From Cladorhizidae sp. MBARI D1340-BT2 (lineage: Eukaryota > Porifera > Demospongiae > Poecilosclerida > Cladorhizidae): 64,000 nucleotides of DNA. The DNA lies in contig JAQNBH010000022.1 of NCBI GenBank assembly GCA_028752905.1, forward strand, positions 248,001 to 312,000. The letters run 5' to 3'. A program made the position numbers and the translations under genes. Shown here in pieces: positions 27,201 through 41,600 of this stretch. How positions within the stretch are numbered: the first letter of the stretch is position 1; every line of letters starts with the position of its first letter. Under the pieces are notes generated by a model that saw only the letters and a program-made list of their open reading frames with translations, searched no databases and was not told the origin of the DNA.

Positions 27201-29694
27201 AGGACTCTCTAAGTGCTCTCTCTTGATACCAAACATCCATATATTCTGCACACTTCACTGTAATGGACTTGCAAGATAGGTATCTCTCAGTGTTCTCTAT
27301 CTTGAGCTAAACATGTTAGCTTCATAGATTCTCCACACTTCACTGAATAGACTTGATATATAGCTCTAAAGGTAGGCCTCTCTCTGTTCTCTCTCTTGAT
27401 ACCAAACATCCGTATATTCTGCATACATAGAATCACAAGATAGGTTTCTCTATGTGTTCCCTATCTTGATGCTAAACAGATTAGCTTCATAGATTCTCCA
27501 CACTTCACTGTATAAACTTGATATATAGCTATTAAGATAGGTCTCTCCCTGTGCTCTCTGTTGATATCAAACATCCATAATATTCTGCACACTTCACTGT
27601 AATGGACTTGATATGATTCGAATGATAGGTTTCATTATGTGTTCTCTATCTTGATATTTGCCCTAATTTGGTCTATATGTTTCTCATTTTCCCCCCCAAA
27701 ATCTTGTTATTTTGCCGTAAAGCTCATAACTTTTCTACACTTTACTCAAAAAAGATAATTTTTATATCACCGGATAGCCCTTCTAATTATCTGTCTTTTG
27801 TACGTGCCAAAATTTTGAGTACTCTAAGTATTAGCAAGTTATGGTGATTTGAAGTGGTAAAGTTTGCGATCTTTCCTGGCGTTTTCCAGTTGCCAAAGCG
27901 GTGGCCTGCCAGTGAAAAACCACTACATTTATTGATAATCTGTTGACATGTTGCAGATAAGGGCCTTCTCTATCAGTTGACAAAATCTGGGACTTTGGTC
28001 TTGTTAATTAGGGCAGTTATGAATTATACTCTTACTTGATGCTAAACATGTTAGCTTCGTAGATTATCCACACTTCACTGAATAGACTTGATGTATAGCT
28101 ATTAAGATAGGACTCTCTAAGTGCTCTCTCTTGATACCAAACATCCATATATTCTGCACACTTCACTGTAATGGACTTGCAAGATAGGTATCTCTCAGTG
28201 TTCTCTATCTTGAGCTAAACATGTTAGCTTCATAGATTCTCCACACTTCACTGAATAGACTTGATATATAGCTCTAAAGGTAGGCCTCTCTCTGTTCTCT
28301 CTCTTGATACCAAACATCCGTATATTCTGCATACATAGAATCACAAGATAGGTTTCTCTATGTGTTCCCTATCTTGATGCTAAACAGGTTAGCTTCATAG
28401 ATTCTCCACACTTCACTGTATAAACTTGATATATAGCTATTAAGATAGGTCTCTCCCTGTGCTCTCTGTTGATATCAAACATCCATAATATTCTGCACAC
28501 TTCACTGTAATGGACTTGATATGATTCGAATGATAGGTTTCATTATGTGTTCTCTATCTTGATATTTGCCCTAATTTGGTCTATATGTTTCTCATTTCCC
28601 CCCCCAAAATCTTGTTATTTTGCCGTAAAGCTCATAACTTTTCTACACTTTACCCAAAAAAGATAATTTTTATATCACCGGATAGCCCTTCTAATTATCT
28701 GTCTTTTGTACGTGCCAAAATTTTGAGTACTCTAAGTATTAGCAAGTTATGGTGATTTGAAGTGGTAAGGTTTGCGATCTTTCCTGGCGTTTTCCAGTTG
28801 CCAAAGCGGTGGCCTGCCAGTGAAAAACCACTACATTTATTGATAATCTGTTGACATGTTGCAGATAAGGGCCTTCTCTATCAGTTGACAAAATCTGGGA
28901 CTTTGGTCTTGTTAATTAGGGCAGTTATGAATTATACTCTTACTTGATGCTAAACATGTTAGCTTCGTAGATTATCCACACTTCACTGAATAGACTTGAT
29001 GTATAGCTATTAAGATAGGACTCTCTAAGTGCTCTCTCTTGATACCAAACATCCATATATTCTGCACACTTCACTGTAATGGACTTGCAAGATAGGTATC
29101 TCTCAGTGTTCTCTATCTTGAGCTAAACATGTTAGCTTCATAGATTCTCCACACTTCACTGAATAGACTTGATATATAGCTCTAAAGGTAGGCCTCTCTC
29201 TGTTCTCTCTCTTGATACCAAACATCCGTATATTCTGCATACATAGAATCACAAGATAGGTTTCTCTATGTGTTCCCTATCTTGATGCTAAACAGGTTAG
29301 CTTCATAGATTCTCCACACTTCACTGTATAAACTTGATATATAGCTATTAAGATAGGTCTCTCCCTGTGCTCTCTGTTGATATCAAACATCCATAATATT
29401 CTGCACACTTCACTGTAATGGACTTGATATGATTCGAATGATAGGTTTCATTATGTGTTCTCTATCTTGATATTTGCCCTAATTTGGTCTATATGTTTCT
29501 CATTTCCCCCCCCAAAATCTTGTTATTTTGCCGTAAAGCTCATAACTTTTCTACACTTTACCCAAAAAAGATAATTTTTATATCACCGAATAGCCCTTCT
29601 AATTATCTGTCTTTTGTACGTGTCAAAATTTTGAGTACTCTAAGTATTAGCAAGTTATGGCGATTTGAAGTGGTAAGGTTTGCGATCTTTCCTG
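24248..29694 (+). repeat. Satellite units of a gttccctatc family
   Basis: Units start at 24248 (907 bp), 25155, 26063, 26971, 27879 and 28787. Most carry gttccctatc. Units at 26063 and 26971 share aacagattagc and taaagtttgcg. Units at 26971, 27879 and 28787 share gaattatactc. The T/C/A junction takes unusual forms here (C7 or C8 with A4). The last unit ends with accgaatagc, gtgtcaaaa and ttatggcgattt. That TGG-CGA in place of TGG-TGA keeps a chance 92-codon frame open at 29484-29762. Confidence 0.8.
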
Positions 29695-32600
29695 GCGTTT
29701 TCCAGTTGCCAAAGCGGTGGCCTGCCAGTGAAAAACCACTACATTTATTGATAATCTGTTGACATGTTGCAGATAAGGGCCTTCTCTATCAGTTGACAAA
29801 ATCTGGGACTTTGGTCTTGTTAATTAGGGCAGTTATGAATTGTACTCTTACTTGATGCTAAACATGTTAGCTTCGTAGATTATCCACACTTCACTGAATA
29901 GACTTGATGTATAACTATTAAGATAGGACTCTCTAAGTGCTCTCTCTTGATACCAAACATCCATATATTCTGCACACTTCACTGTAATGGACTTGCAAGA
30001 TAGGTATCTCTCAGTGTTCTCTATCTTGAGCTAAACATGTTAGCTTCATAGATTCTCCACACTTCACTGAATAGACTTGATATATAGCTCTAAAGGTAGG
30101 CCTCTCTCTGTTCTCTCTCTTGATACCAAACATCCGTATATTCTGCATACATAGAATCACAAGATAGGTTTCTCTATGTGTTCCCTATCTTGATGCTAAA
30201 CAGGTTAGCTTCATAGATTCTCCACACTTCACTGTATAAACTTGATATATAGCTATTAAGATAGGTCTCTCCCTGTGCTCTCTGTTGATATCAAACATCC
30301 ATAATATTCTGCACACTTCACTGTAATGGACTTGATATGATTCGAATGATAGGTTTCATTATGTGTTCTCTATCTTGATATTTGCCCTAATTTGGTCTAT
30401 ATGTTTCTCATTTTCCCCCAAAAAATCTTGTTATTTTGACGTAAAGCTCATAACTTTTCTACACTTTATCCAAAAAAGATAATTTTATATCACCGGATAG
30501 CCCTTCTAATTATCTGTCTTTTGTACGTGCCAAAATTTTGAGTACTCTAAGTATTAGCAAGTTATGGTGATTTGAAGTGGTAAGGTTTGCGATCTTTCCT
30601 GGCGTTTTCCAGTTGCCAAAGCGGTGGCCTGCCAGTGAAAAACCACTACATTTATTGATAATCTGTTGACATGTTGCAGATAAGGGCCTTCTCTATCAGT
30701 TGACTAAATCTGGGACTTTGGTCTTGTTAATTAGGGCAGTTATGAATTGTACTCTTACTTGATGGTAAACATGTTAGCTTCGTAGATTATCCACACTTCA
30801 CTGAATAGACTTGATGTATAGCTATTAAGATAGGACTCTCTAAGTGCTCTCTCTTGATACCAAACATCCATATATTCTGCACACTTCACTGTAATGGACT
30901 TGCAAGATAGGTATCTCTCAGTGTTCTCTATCTTGAGCTAAACATGTTAGCTTCATAGATTCTCCACACTTCACTGAATAGACTTGATATATAGCTCTAA
31001 AGGTAGGCCTCTCTCTGTTCTCTCTCTTGATACCAAACATCCGTATATTCTGCATACATAGAATCAGAAGATAGGTTTCTCTATGTGTTCTCTATCTTGA
31101 TGCTAAACAGGTTAGCTTCATAGATTCTCCACACTTCACTGTATAAACTTGATATATTGCTATTAAGATAGGTCTCTCCCTGTGCTCTCTGTTGATATCA
31201 AACATCCATAATATTCTGCACACTTCACTGTAATGGACTTGATATGATTCGAATGATAGGTTTCATTATGTGTTCTCTATCTTGATATTTGCCCTAATTT
31301 GGTCTATATGTTTTCTCATTTCCCCCCCCAAAAATCTTGTTATTTTGCCGTAAAGCTCATAACTTTTCTACACTTTACCCAAAAAAGATAATTTTTATAT
31401 CACCGAATAGCCCTTCTAATTATCTGTCTTTTGTACGTGCCAAAATTTTGAGTACTCTAAGTATTAGCAAGTTATGGTGATTTGAAGTGGTAAGGTTTGC
31501 GATCTTTCCTGGCGTTTTCCAGTTGCCAAAGCGGTGGCCTGCCAGTGAAAAACCACTACATTTATTGATAATCTGTTGACATGTTGCAGATAAGGGCCTT
31601 CTCTATCAGTTGACAAAATCTGGGACTTTGGTCTTGTTAATTAGGGCAGTTATGAATTGTACTCTTACTTGATGCTAAACATGTTAGCTTCGTAGCTTAT
31701 CCACACTTCACTGAATAGACTTGATGTATAGCTATTAAGATAGGACTCTCTAAGTGCTCTCTCTTGATACCAAATATCCATATATTCTGCACACTTCACT
31801 GTAATGGACTTGCAAGATAGGTATCTCTCAGTGTTCTCTATCTTGAGCTAAACATGTTAGCTTCATAGATTCTCCACACTTCACTGAATAGACTTGATAT
31901 AATATAGCTCTAAAGGTAGGCCTCTCTCTGTTCTCTCTCTTGATATCAAACATCCGTATATTCTGCATACATAGAATCACAAGATAGGTTTCTCTATGTG
32001 TTCTCTATCTTGATGCTAAACAGGTTAGCTTCATAGATTCTCCACACTTCACTATATAAACTTGATATATAGCTATTAAGATAGGTCTCTCCCTGTGCTC
32101 TCTGCTGATATCAAACATCCATAATATTCTGCACACTTCACTGTAATGGACTTGATATGATTCGAATGATAGGTTTCATTATGTGTTCTCTATCTTGATA
32201 TTTGCCCTAATTTGGTCTATATGTTTCTCATTTCCCCCCCAAAAATCTTGTTAATTTGCCGTAAAGCTCATAACTTTTCTACACTTTACCCCAAAAAGAT
32301 AATTTTGATATCACCGGATAGCCCTTCTAATTATCTGTCTTTTGTACGTGCCAAACTTTTGAGTACTCTAAGTATTAGCAAGTTATGGCGATTTGAAGTG
32401 GTAAGGTTTGCGATCTTTCCTGGCGTTTTCCAGTTGCCAAAGCGGTGGCCTGCCAGTGAAAAACCACTACATTTATTGATAATCTGTTGACATGTAGCAG
32501 ATAAGGGCCTTCTCTATCAGTTGACAAAATCTGGGACTTTGGTCTTGTTAATTAGGGCAGTTATGAATTGTACTCTTACTTGATGCTAAACATGTTAGCT

Positions 32601-35600
32601 TCGTAGATTATCCACACTTCACTGAATAGACTTGATGTATAACTATTAAGATAGGACTCTCTAAGTGCTCTTTCTTGATACCAAACATCCATATATTCTG
32701 CACACTTCACTGTAATGGACTTGCAAGATAGGTATCTCTCAGTGTTCTCTATCTTGAGCTAAACATGTTAGCTTCATAGATTCTCCACACTTCACTGAAT
32801 AGACTTGATATATAGCTCTAAAGGTAGCCCTCTCTCTGTTCTCTCTCTTGATACCAAACATCCGTATATTCTGCATACATAGAATCACAAGATAGGTTTC
32901 TCTATGTGTTCCCTATCTTGATGCTAAACAGGTTAGCTTCATAGATTCTCCACACTTCACTGTATAAACTTGATATATAGCTATTAAGATAGGTCTCTCC
33001 CTGTGCTCTCTGTTGATATCAAACATCCATAATATTCTGCACACTTCACTGTAATGGACTTGATATGATTCGAATGATAGGTTTCATTATGTGTTCTCTA
33101 TCTTGATATTTGCCCTAATTTGGTCTATATGTTTCTCATTTCCCCCCCAAAAATCTTGTTATTTTGACGTAAAGCTCATAACTTTTCTACACTTTATCCA
33201 AAAAAGATAATTTTTATATCACCGGATAGCCCTTCTAATTATCTGTCTTTTGTACATGCCAAAATTTTGAGTACTCTAAGTATTAGCAAGTTATGGTGAT
33301 TTGAAGTGGTAAGGTTTGCGATCTTTCCTGGCGTTTTCCAGTTGCCAAAGCGGTGGCCTGCCAGTGAAAAACCACTACATTTATTGATAATCTGTTGACA
33401 TGTTGCAGATAAGGGCCTTCTCTATCAGTTGACTAAATCTGGGACTTTGGTCTTGTTAATTAGGGCAGTTATGAATTGTACTCTTACTTGATGGTAAACA
33501 TGTTAGCTTCGTAGATTATCCACACTTCACTGAATAGACTTGATGTATAGCTATTAAGATAGGACTCTCTAAGTGCTCTCTCTTGATACCAAACATCCAT
33601 ATATTCTGCACACTTCACTATAATGGACTTGCAAGATAGGTATCTCTCAGTGTTCTCTATCTTGAGCTAAACATGTTAGCTTCATAGATTCTCCACACTT
33701 CACTGAATAGACTTGATATATAGCTCTAAAGGTAGGCCTCTCTCTGTTCTCTCTCTTGATACCAAACATCCGTATATTCTGCATACATAGAATCACAAGA
33801 TAGGTTTCTCTATGTGTTCTCTATCTTGATGCTAAACAGGTTAGCTTCATAGATTCTCCACACTTCACTGTATAAACTTGATATATAGCTATTAAGATAG
33901 GTCTCTCCCTGTGCTCTCTGTTGATATCAAACATCCATAATATTCTGCACACTTCACTGTAATGGACTTGATATGATTCGAATGATAGGTTTCATTATGT
34001 GTTCTCTATCTTGATATTTGCCCTAATTTGGTCTATATGTTTTCTCATTTCCCCCCCAAAAATCTTGTTATTTTGCCGTAAAGATCATAACTTTTCTACA
34101 CTTTACCCCAAAAAGATAATTTTTATATCACCGAATAGCCCTTCTAATTATCTGTCTTTTGTACGTGCCAAAATTTTGAGTACTCTAAGTATTAGCAAGT
34201 TATGGTGATTTGAAGTGGTAAGGTTTGCGATCTTTCCTGGCGTTTTCCAGTTGCCAAAGCGGTGGCCTGCCAGTGAAAAACCACTACATTTATTGATAAT
34301 CTGTTGACATGTTGCAGATAAGCGCCTTCTCTATCAGTTGACAAAATCTGGGAATTTGGTCTTGTTAATTAGGGCAGTTATGAATTGTACTCTTACTTGA
34401 TGCTAAACATGTTAGCTTCGTAGATTATCCACACTTCACTGAATAGACTTGATGTATAGCTATTAAGATAGGACTCTCTAAGTGCTCTCTCTTGATACCA
34501 AATATCCATATATTCTGCACACTTCACTGTAATGGACTTGCAAGATAGGTATCTCTCAGTGTTCTCTATCTTGAGCTAAACATGTTAGCTTCATAGATTC
34601 TCCACACTTCACTGAATAGACTTGATATAATATAGCTCTAAAGGTAGGCCTCTCTCTGTTCTCTCTCTTGATATCAAACATCCGTATATTCTGCATACAT
34701 AGAATCACAAGATAGGTTTCTCTATGTGTTCTCTATCTTGATGCTAAACAGGTTAGCTTCATAGATTCTCCACACTTCACTATATAAACTTGATATATAG
34801 CTATTAAGATAGGTCTCTCCCTGTGCTCTCTGCTGATATCAAACATCCATAATATTCTGCACACTTCACTGTAATGGACTTGATATGATTCGAATGATAG
34901 GTTTCATTATGTGTTCTCTATCTTGATATTTGCCCTAATTTGGTCTATATGTTTCTCATTTTCCCCCCAAAAATCTTGTTAATTTGCCGTAAAGCTCATA
35001 ACTTTTCTACACTTTACCCAAAAAAGATAATTTTGATATCACCGGATAGCCCTTCTAATTATCTGTCTTTTGTACGTGCCAAACTTTTGAGTACTCTAAG
35101 TATTAGCAAGTTATGGCGATTTGAAGTGGTAAGGTTTGCGATCTTTCCTGGCGTTTTCCAGTTGCCAAAGCGGTGGCCTGCCAGTGAAAAACCACTACAT
35201 TTATTGATAATCTGTTGACATGTAGCAGATAAGGGCCTTCTCTATCAGTTGACAAAATCTGGGACTTTGGTCTTGTTAATTAGGGCAGTTATGAATTGTA
35301 CTCTTACTTGATGCTAAACATGTTAGCTTCGTAGATTATCCACACTTCACTGAATAGACTTGATGTATAACTATTAAGATAGGACTCTCTAAGTGCTCTT
35401 TCTTGATACCAAACATCCATATATTCTGCACACTTCACTGTAATGGACTTGCAAGATAGGTATCTCTCAGTGTTCTCTATCTTGAGCTAAACATGTTAGC
35501 TTCATAGATTCTCCACACTTCACTGAATAGACTTGATATATAGCTCTAAAGGTAGCCCTCTCTCTGTTCTCTCTCTTGATACCAAACATCCGTATATTCT

Positions 35601-38600
35601 GCATACATAGAATCACAAGATAGGTTTCTCTATGTGTTCCCTATCTTGATGCTAAACAGGTTAGCTTCATAGATTCTCCACACTTCACTGTATAAACTTG
35701 ATATATAGCTATTAAGATAGGTCTCTCCCTGTGCTCTCTGTTGATATCAAACATCCATAATATTCTGCACACTTCACTGTAATGGACTTGATATGATTCG
35801 AATGATAGGTTTCATTATGTGTTCTCTATCTTGATATTTGCCCTAATTTGGTCTATATGTTTCTCATTTCCCCCCCAAAAATCTTGTTATTTTGACGTAA
35901 AGCTCATAACTTTTCTACACTTTATCCAAAAAAGATAATTTTTATATCACCGGATAGCCCTTCTAATTATCTGTCTTTTGTACATGCCAAAATTTTGAGT
36001 ACTCTAAGTATTAGCAAGTTATGGTGATTTGAAGTGGTAAGGTTTGCGATCTTTCCTGGCGTTTTCCAGTTGCCAAAGCGGTGGCCTGCCAGTGAAAAAC
36101 CACTACATTTATTGATAATCTGTTGACATGTTGCAGATAAGGGCCTTCTCTATCAGTTGACTAAATCTGGGACTTTGGTCTTGTTAATTAGGGCAGTTAT
36201 GAATTGTACTCTTACTTGATGGTAAACATGTTAGCTTCGTAGATTATCCACACTTCACTGAATAGACTTGATGTATAGCTATTAAGATAGGACTCTCTAA
36301 GTGCTCTCTCTTGATACCAAACATCCATATATTCTGCACACTTCACTATAAAGGACTTGCAAGATAGGTATCTCTCAGTGTTCTCTATCTTGAGCTAAAC
36401 ATGTTAGCTTCATAGATTCTCCACACTTCACTGAATAGACTTGATATATAGCTCTAAAGGTAGGCCTCTCTCTGTTCTCTCTCTTGATACCAAACATCCG
36501 TATATTCTGCATACATAGAATCACAAGATAGGTTTCTCTATGTGTTCTCTATCTTGATGCTAAACAGGTTAGCTTCATAGATTCTCCACACTTCACTGTA
36601 TAAACTTGATATATAGCTATTAAGATAGGTCTCTCCCTGTGCTCTCTGTTGATATCAAACATCCATAATATTCTGCACACTTCACTGTAATGGACTTGAT
36701 ATGATTCGAATGATAGGTTTCATTATGTGTTCTCTATCTTGATATTTGCCCTAATTTGGTCTATATGTTTTCTCATTTCCCCCCCAAAAATCTTGTTATT
36801 TTGCCGTAAAGATCATAACTTTTCTACACTTTACCCCAAAAAGATAATTTTTATATCACCGAATAGCCCTTCTAATTATCTGTCTTTTGTACGTGCCAAA
36901 ATTTTGAGTACTCTAAGTATTAGCAAGTTATGGTGATTTGAAGTGGTAAGGTTTGCGATCTTTCCTGGCGTTTTCCAGTTGCCAAAGCGGTGGCCTGCCA
37001 GTGAAAAACCACTACATTTATTGATAATCTGTTGACATGTTGCAGATAAGCGCCTTCTCTATCAGTTGACAAAATCTGGGAATTTGGTCTTGTTAATTAG
37101 GGCAGTTATGAATTGTACTCTTACTTGATGCTAAACATGTTAGCTTCGTAGATTATCCACACTTCACTGAATAGACTTGATGTATAGCTATTAAGATAGG
37201 ACTCTCTAAGTGCTCTCTCTTGATACCAAATATCCATATATTCTGCACACTTCACTGTAATGGACTTGCAAGATAGGTATCTCTCAGTGTTCTCTATCTT
37301 GAGCTAAACATGTTAGCTTCATAGATTCTCCACACTTCACTGAATAGACTTGATATAATATAGCTCTAAAGGTAGGCCTCTCTCTGTTCTCTCTCTTGAT
37401 ATCAAACATCCGTATATTCTGCATACATAGAATCACAAGATAGGTTTCTCTATGTGTTCTCTATCTTGATGCTAAACAGGTTAGCTTCATAGATTCTCCA
37501 CACTTCACTATATAAACTTGATATATAGCTATTAAGATAGGTCTCTCCCTGTGCTCTCTGCTGATATCAAACATCCATAATATTCTGCACACTTCACTGT
37601 AATGGACTTGATATGATTCGAATGATAGGTTTCATTATGTGTTCTCTATCTTGATATTTGCCCTAATTTGGTCTATATGTTTCTCATTTTCCCCCCAAAA
37701 ATCTTGTTAATTTGCCGTAAAGCTCATAACTTTTCTACACTTTACCCAAAAAAGATAATTTTGATATCACCGGATAGCCCTTCTAATTATCTGTCTTTTG
37801 TACGTGCCAAACTTTTGAGTACTCTAAGTATTAGCAAGTTATGGCGATTTGAAGTGGTAAGGTTTGCGATCTTTCCTGGCGTTTTCCAGTTGCCAAAGCG
37901 GTGGCCTGCCAGTGAAAAACCACTACATTTATTGATAATCTGTTGACATGTAGCAGATAAGGGCCTTCTCTATCAGTTGACAAAATCTGGGACTTTGGTC
38001 TTGTTAATTAGGGCAGTTATGAATTGTACTCTTACTTGATGCTAAACATGTTAGCTTCGTAGATTATCCACACTTCACTGAATAGACTTGATGTATAGCT
38101 ATTAAGATAGGACTCTTTAAGTGCTCTCTCTTGATACCAAACATCCATATATTCTGCACACTTCACTATAATGGACTTGCAAGATAGGTATCTCTCAGTG
38201 TTCTCTATCTTGAGCTAAACATGTTAGCTTCATAGATTCTCCACACTTCACTGAATAGACTTGATATATAGCTCTAAAGGTAGGCCTCTCTCTGTTCTCT
38301 CTCTTGATACCAAACATCCGTATATTCTGCATACATAGAATCACAAGATAGGTTTCTCTATGTGTTCTCTATCTTGATGCTAAACAGGTTAGCTTCATAG
38401 ATTCTCCACACTTCACTGTATAAACTTGATATATAGCTATTAAGATAGGTCTCTCCCTGTGCTCTCTGTTGATATCAAACATCCATAATATTCTGCACAC
38501 TTCACTGTAATGGACTTGATATGATTCGAATGATAGGTTTCATTATGTGTTCTCTATCTTGATATTTGCCCTAATTTGGTCTATATGTTTTCTCATTTCC

Positions 38601-41600
38601 CCCCCAAAAATCTTGTTATTTTGCCGTAAAGATCATAACTTTTCTACACTTTACCCCAAAAAGATAATTTTTATATCACCGAATAGCCCTTCTAATTATC
38701 TGTCTTTTGTACGTGCCAAAATTTTGAGTACTCTAAGTATTAGCAAGTTATGGTGATTTGAAGTGGTAAGGTTTGCGATCTTTCCTGGCGTTTTCCAGTT
38801 GCCAAAGCGGTGGCCTGCCAGTGAAAAACCACTACATTTATTGATAATCTGTTGACATGTTGCAGATAAGGGCCTTCTCTATCAGTTGACAAAATCTGGG
38901 ACTTTGGTCTTGTTAATTAGGGCAGTTATGAATTGTACTCTTACTTGATGCTAAACATGTTAGCTTCGTAGATTATCCACACTTCACTGAATAGACTTGA
39001 TGTATAGCTATTAAGATAGGACTCTCTAAGTGCTCTCTCTTGATACCAAATATCCATATATTCTGCACACTTCACTGTAATGGACTTGCAAGATAGGTAT
39101 CTCTCAGTGTTCTCTATCTTGAGCTAAACATGTTAGCTTCATAGATTCTCCACACTTCACTGAATAGACTTGATATAATATAGCTCTAAAGGTAGGCCTC
39201 TCTCTGTTCTCTCTCTTGATATCAAACATCCGTATATTCTGCATACATAGAATCACAAGATAGGTTTCTCTATGTGTTCTCTATCTTGATGCTAAACAGG
39301 TTAGCTTCATAGATTCTCCACACTTCACTATATAAACTTGATATATAGCTATTAAGATAGGTCTCTCCCTGTGCTCTCTGTTGATATCAAACATCCATAA
39401 TATTCTGCACACTTCACTGTAATGGACTTGATATGATTCGAATGATAGGTTTCATTATGTGTTCTCTATCTTGATATTTGCCCTAATTTGGTCTATATGT
39501 TTCTCATTTCCCCCCCAAAAATCTTGTTAATTTGCCGTAAAGCTCATAACTTTTCTACACTTTACCCAAAAAAGATAATTTTTATATCACCGGATAGCCC
39601 TTCTAATTATCTGTCTTTTGTACGTGCCAAAATTTTGAGTACTCTAAGTATTAGCAAGTTATGGCGATTTGAAGTGGTAAGGTTTGCGATCTTTCCTGGC
39701 GTTTTCCAGTTGCCAAAGCAGTGGCCTGCCAGTGAAAAACCACTACATTTATTGATAATCTGTTGACATGTTGCAGATAAGGGCCTTCTCTATCAGTTGA
39801 CAAAATCTGGGACTTTGGTCTTGTTAATTAGGGCAGTTATGAATTGTACTCTTACTTGATGCTAAACATGTTAGCTTCGTAGATTATCCACACTTCACTG
39901 AATAGACTTGATGTATAACTATTAAGATAGGACTCTCTAAGTGCTCTCTCTTGATACCAAACATCCATATATTCTGCACACTTCACTGTAATGGACTTGC
40001 AAGATAGGTATCTCTCAGTGTTCTCTATCTTGAGCTAAACATGTTAGCTTCATAGATTCTCCACACTTCACTGAATAGACTTGATATATAGCTCTAAAGG
40101 TAGCCCTCTCTCTGTTCTCTCTCTTGATACCAAACATCCGTATATTCTGCATACATAGAATCACAAGATAGGTTTCTCTATGTGTTCCCTATCTTGATGC
40201 TAAACAGGTTAGCTTCATAGATTCTCCACACTTCACTGTATAAACTTGATATATAGCTATTAAGATAGGTCTCTCCCTGTGCTCTCTGTTGATATCAAAC
40301 ATCCATAATATTCTGCACACTTCACTGTAATGGACTTGATATGATTCGAATGATAGGTTTCATTATGTGTTCTCTATCTTGATATTTGCCCTAATTTGGT
40401 CTATATGTTTCTCATTTTCCCCCCAAAAATCTTGTTATTTTGACGTAAAGCTCATAACTTTTCTACACTTTATCCAAAAAAGATAATTTTTATATCACCG
40501 GATAGCCCTTCTAATTATCTATCTTTTGTACGTGCCAAAATTTTGAGTACTCTAAGTATTAGCAAGTTATAGTGATTTGAAGTGATAAGGTTTGCGATCT
40601 TTCCTGGCGTTTTCCAGTTGCCAAAGCGGTGGCCTGCCAGTGAAAAACCACTACATTTATTGATAATCTGTTGACATGTTGCAGATAAGGGCCTTCTCTA
40701 TCAGTTGACTAAATCTGGGACTTTGGTCTTGTTAATTAGGGCAGTTATGAATTGTACTCTTACTTGATGCTAAACATGTTAGCTTCGTAGATTATCCACA
40801 CTTCACTGAATAGACTTGATGTATAACTATTAAGATAGGACTCTCTAATTGCTCTCTCTTGATACCAAACATCCATATATTCTGCACACTTCACTGTAAT
40901 GGACTTGCAAGATAGGTATCTCTCAGTGTTCTCTATCTTGAGCTAAACATGTTAGCTTCATAGATTCTCCACACTTCACTGAATAGACTTGATATATAGC
41001 TCTAAAGGTAGCCCTCTCTCTGTTCTCTCTCTTGATACCAAACATCCGTATATTCTGCATACATAGAATCACAAGATAGGTTTCTCTATGTGTTCCCTAT
41101 CTTGATGCTAAACAGGTTAGCTTCATAGATTCTCCACACTTCACTGTATAAACTTGATATATAGCTATTAAGATAGGTCTCTCCCTGTGCTCTCTGTTGA
41201 TATCAAACATCCATAATATTCTGCACACTTCACTGTAATGGACTTGATATGATTCGAATGATAGGTTTCATTATGTGTTCTCTATCTTGATATTTGCCCT
41301 AATTTGGTCTATATGTTTCTCATTTTCCCCCCAAAAATCTTGTTATTTTGACGTAAAGCTCATAACTTTTCTACACTTTATCCAAAAAAGATAATTTTTA
41401 TATCACCGGATAGCCCTTCTAATTATCTATCTTTTGTACGTGCCAAAATTTTGAGTACTCTAAGCATTAGCAAGTTATGGTGATTTGAAGTGATAAGGTT
41501 TGCGATCTTTCCTGGCGTTTTCCAGTTGCCAAAGCGGTGGCCTGCCAGTGAAAAACCACTACATTTATTGATAATCTGTTGACATGTTGCAGATAAGGGC

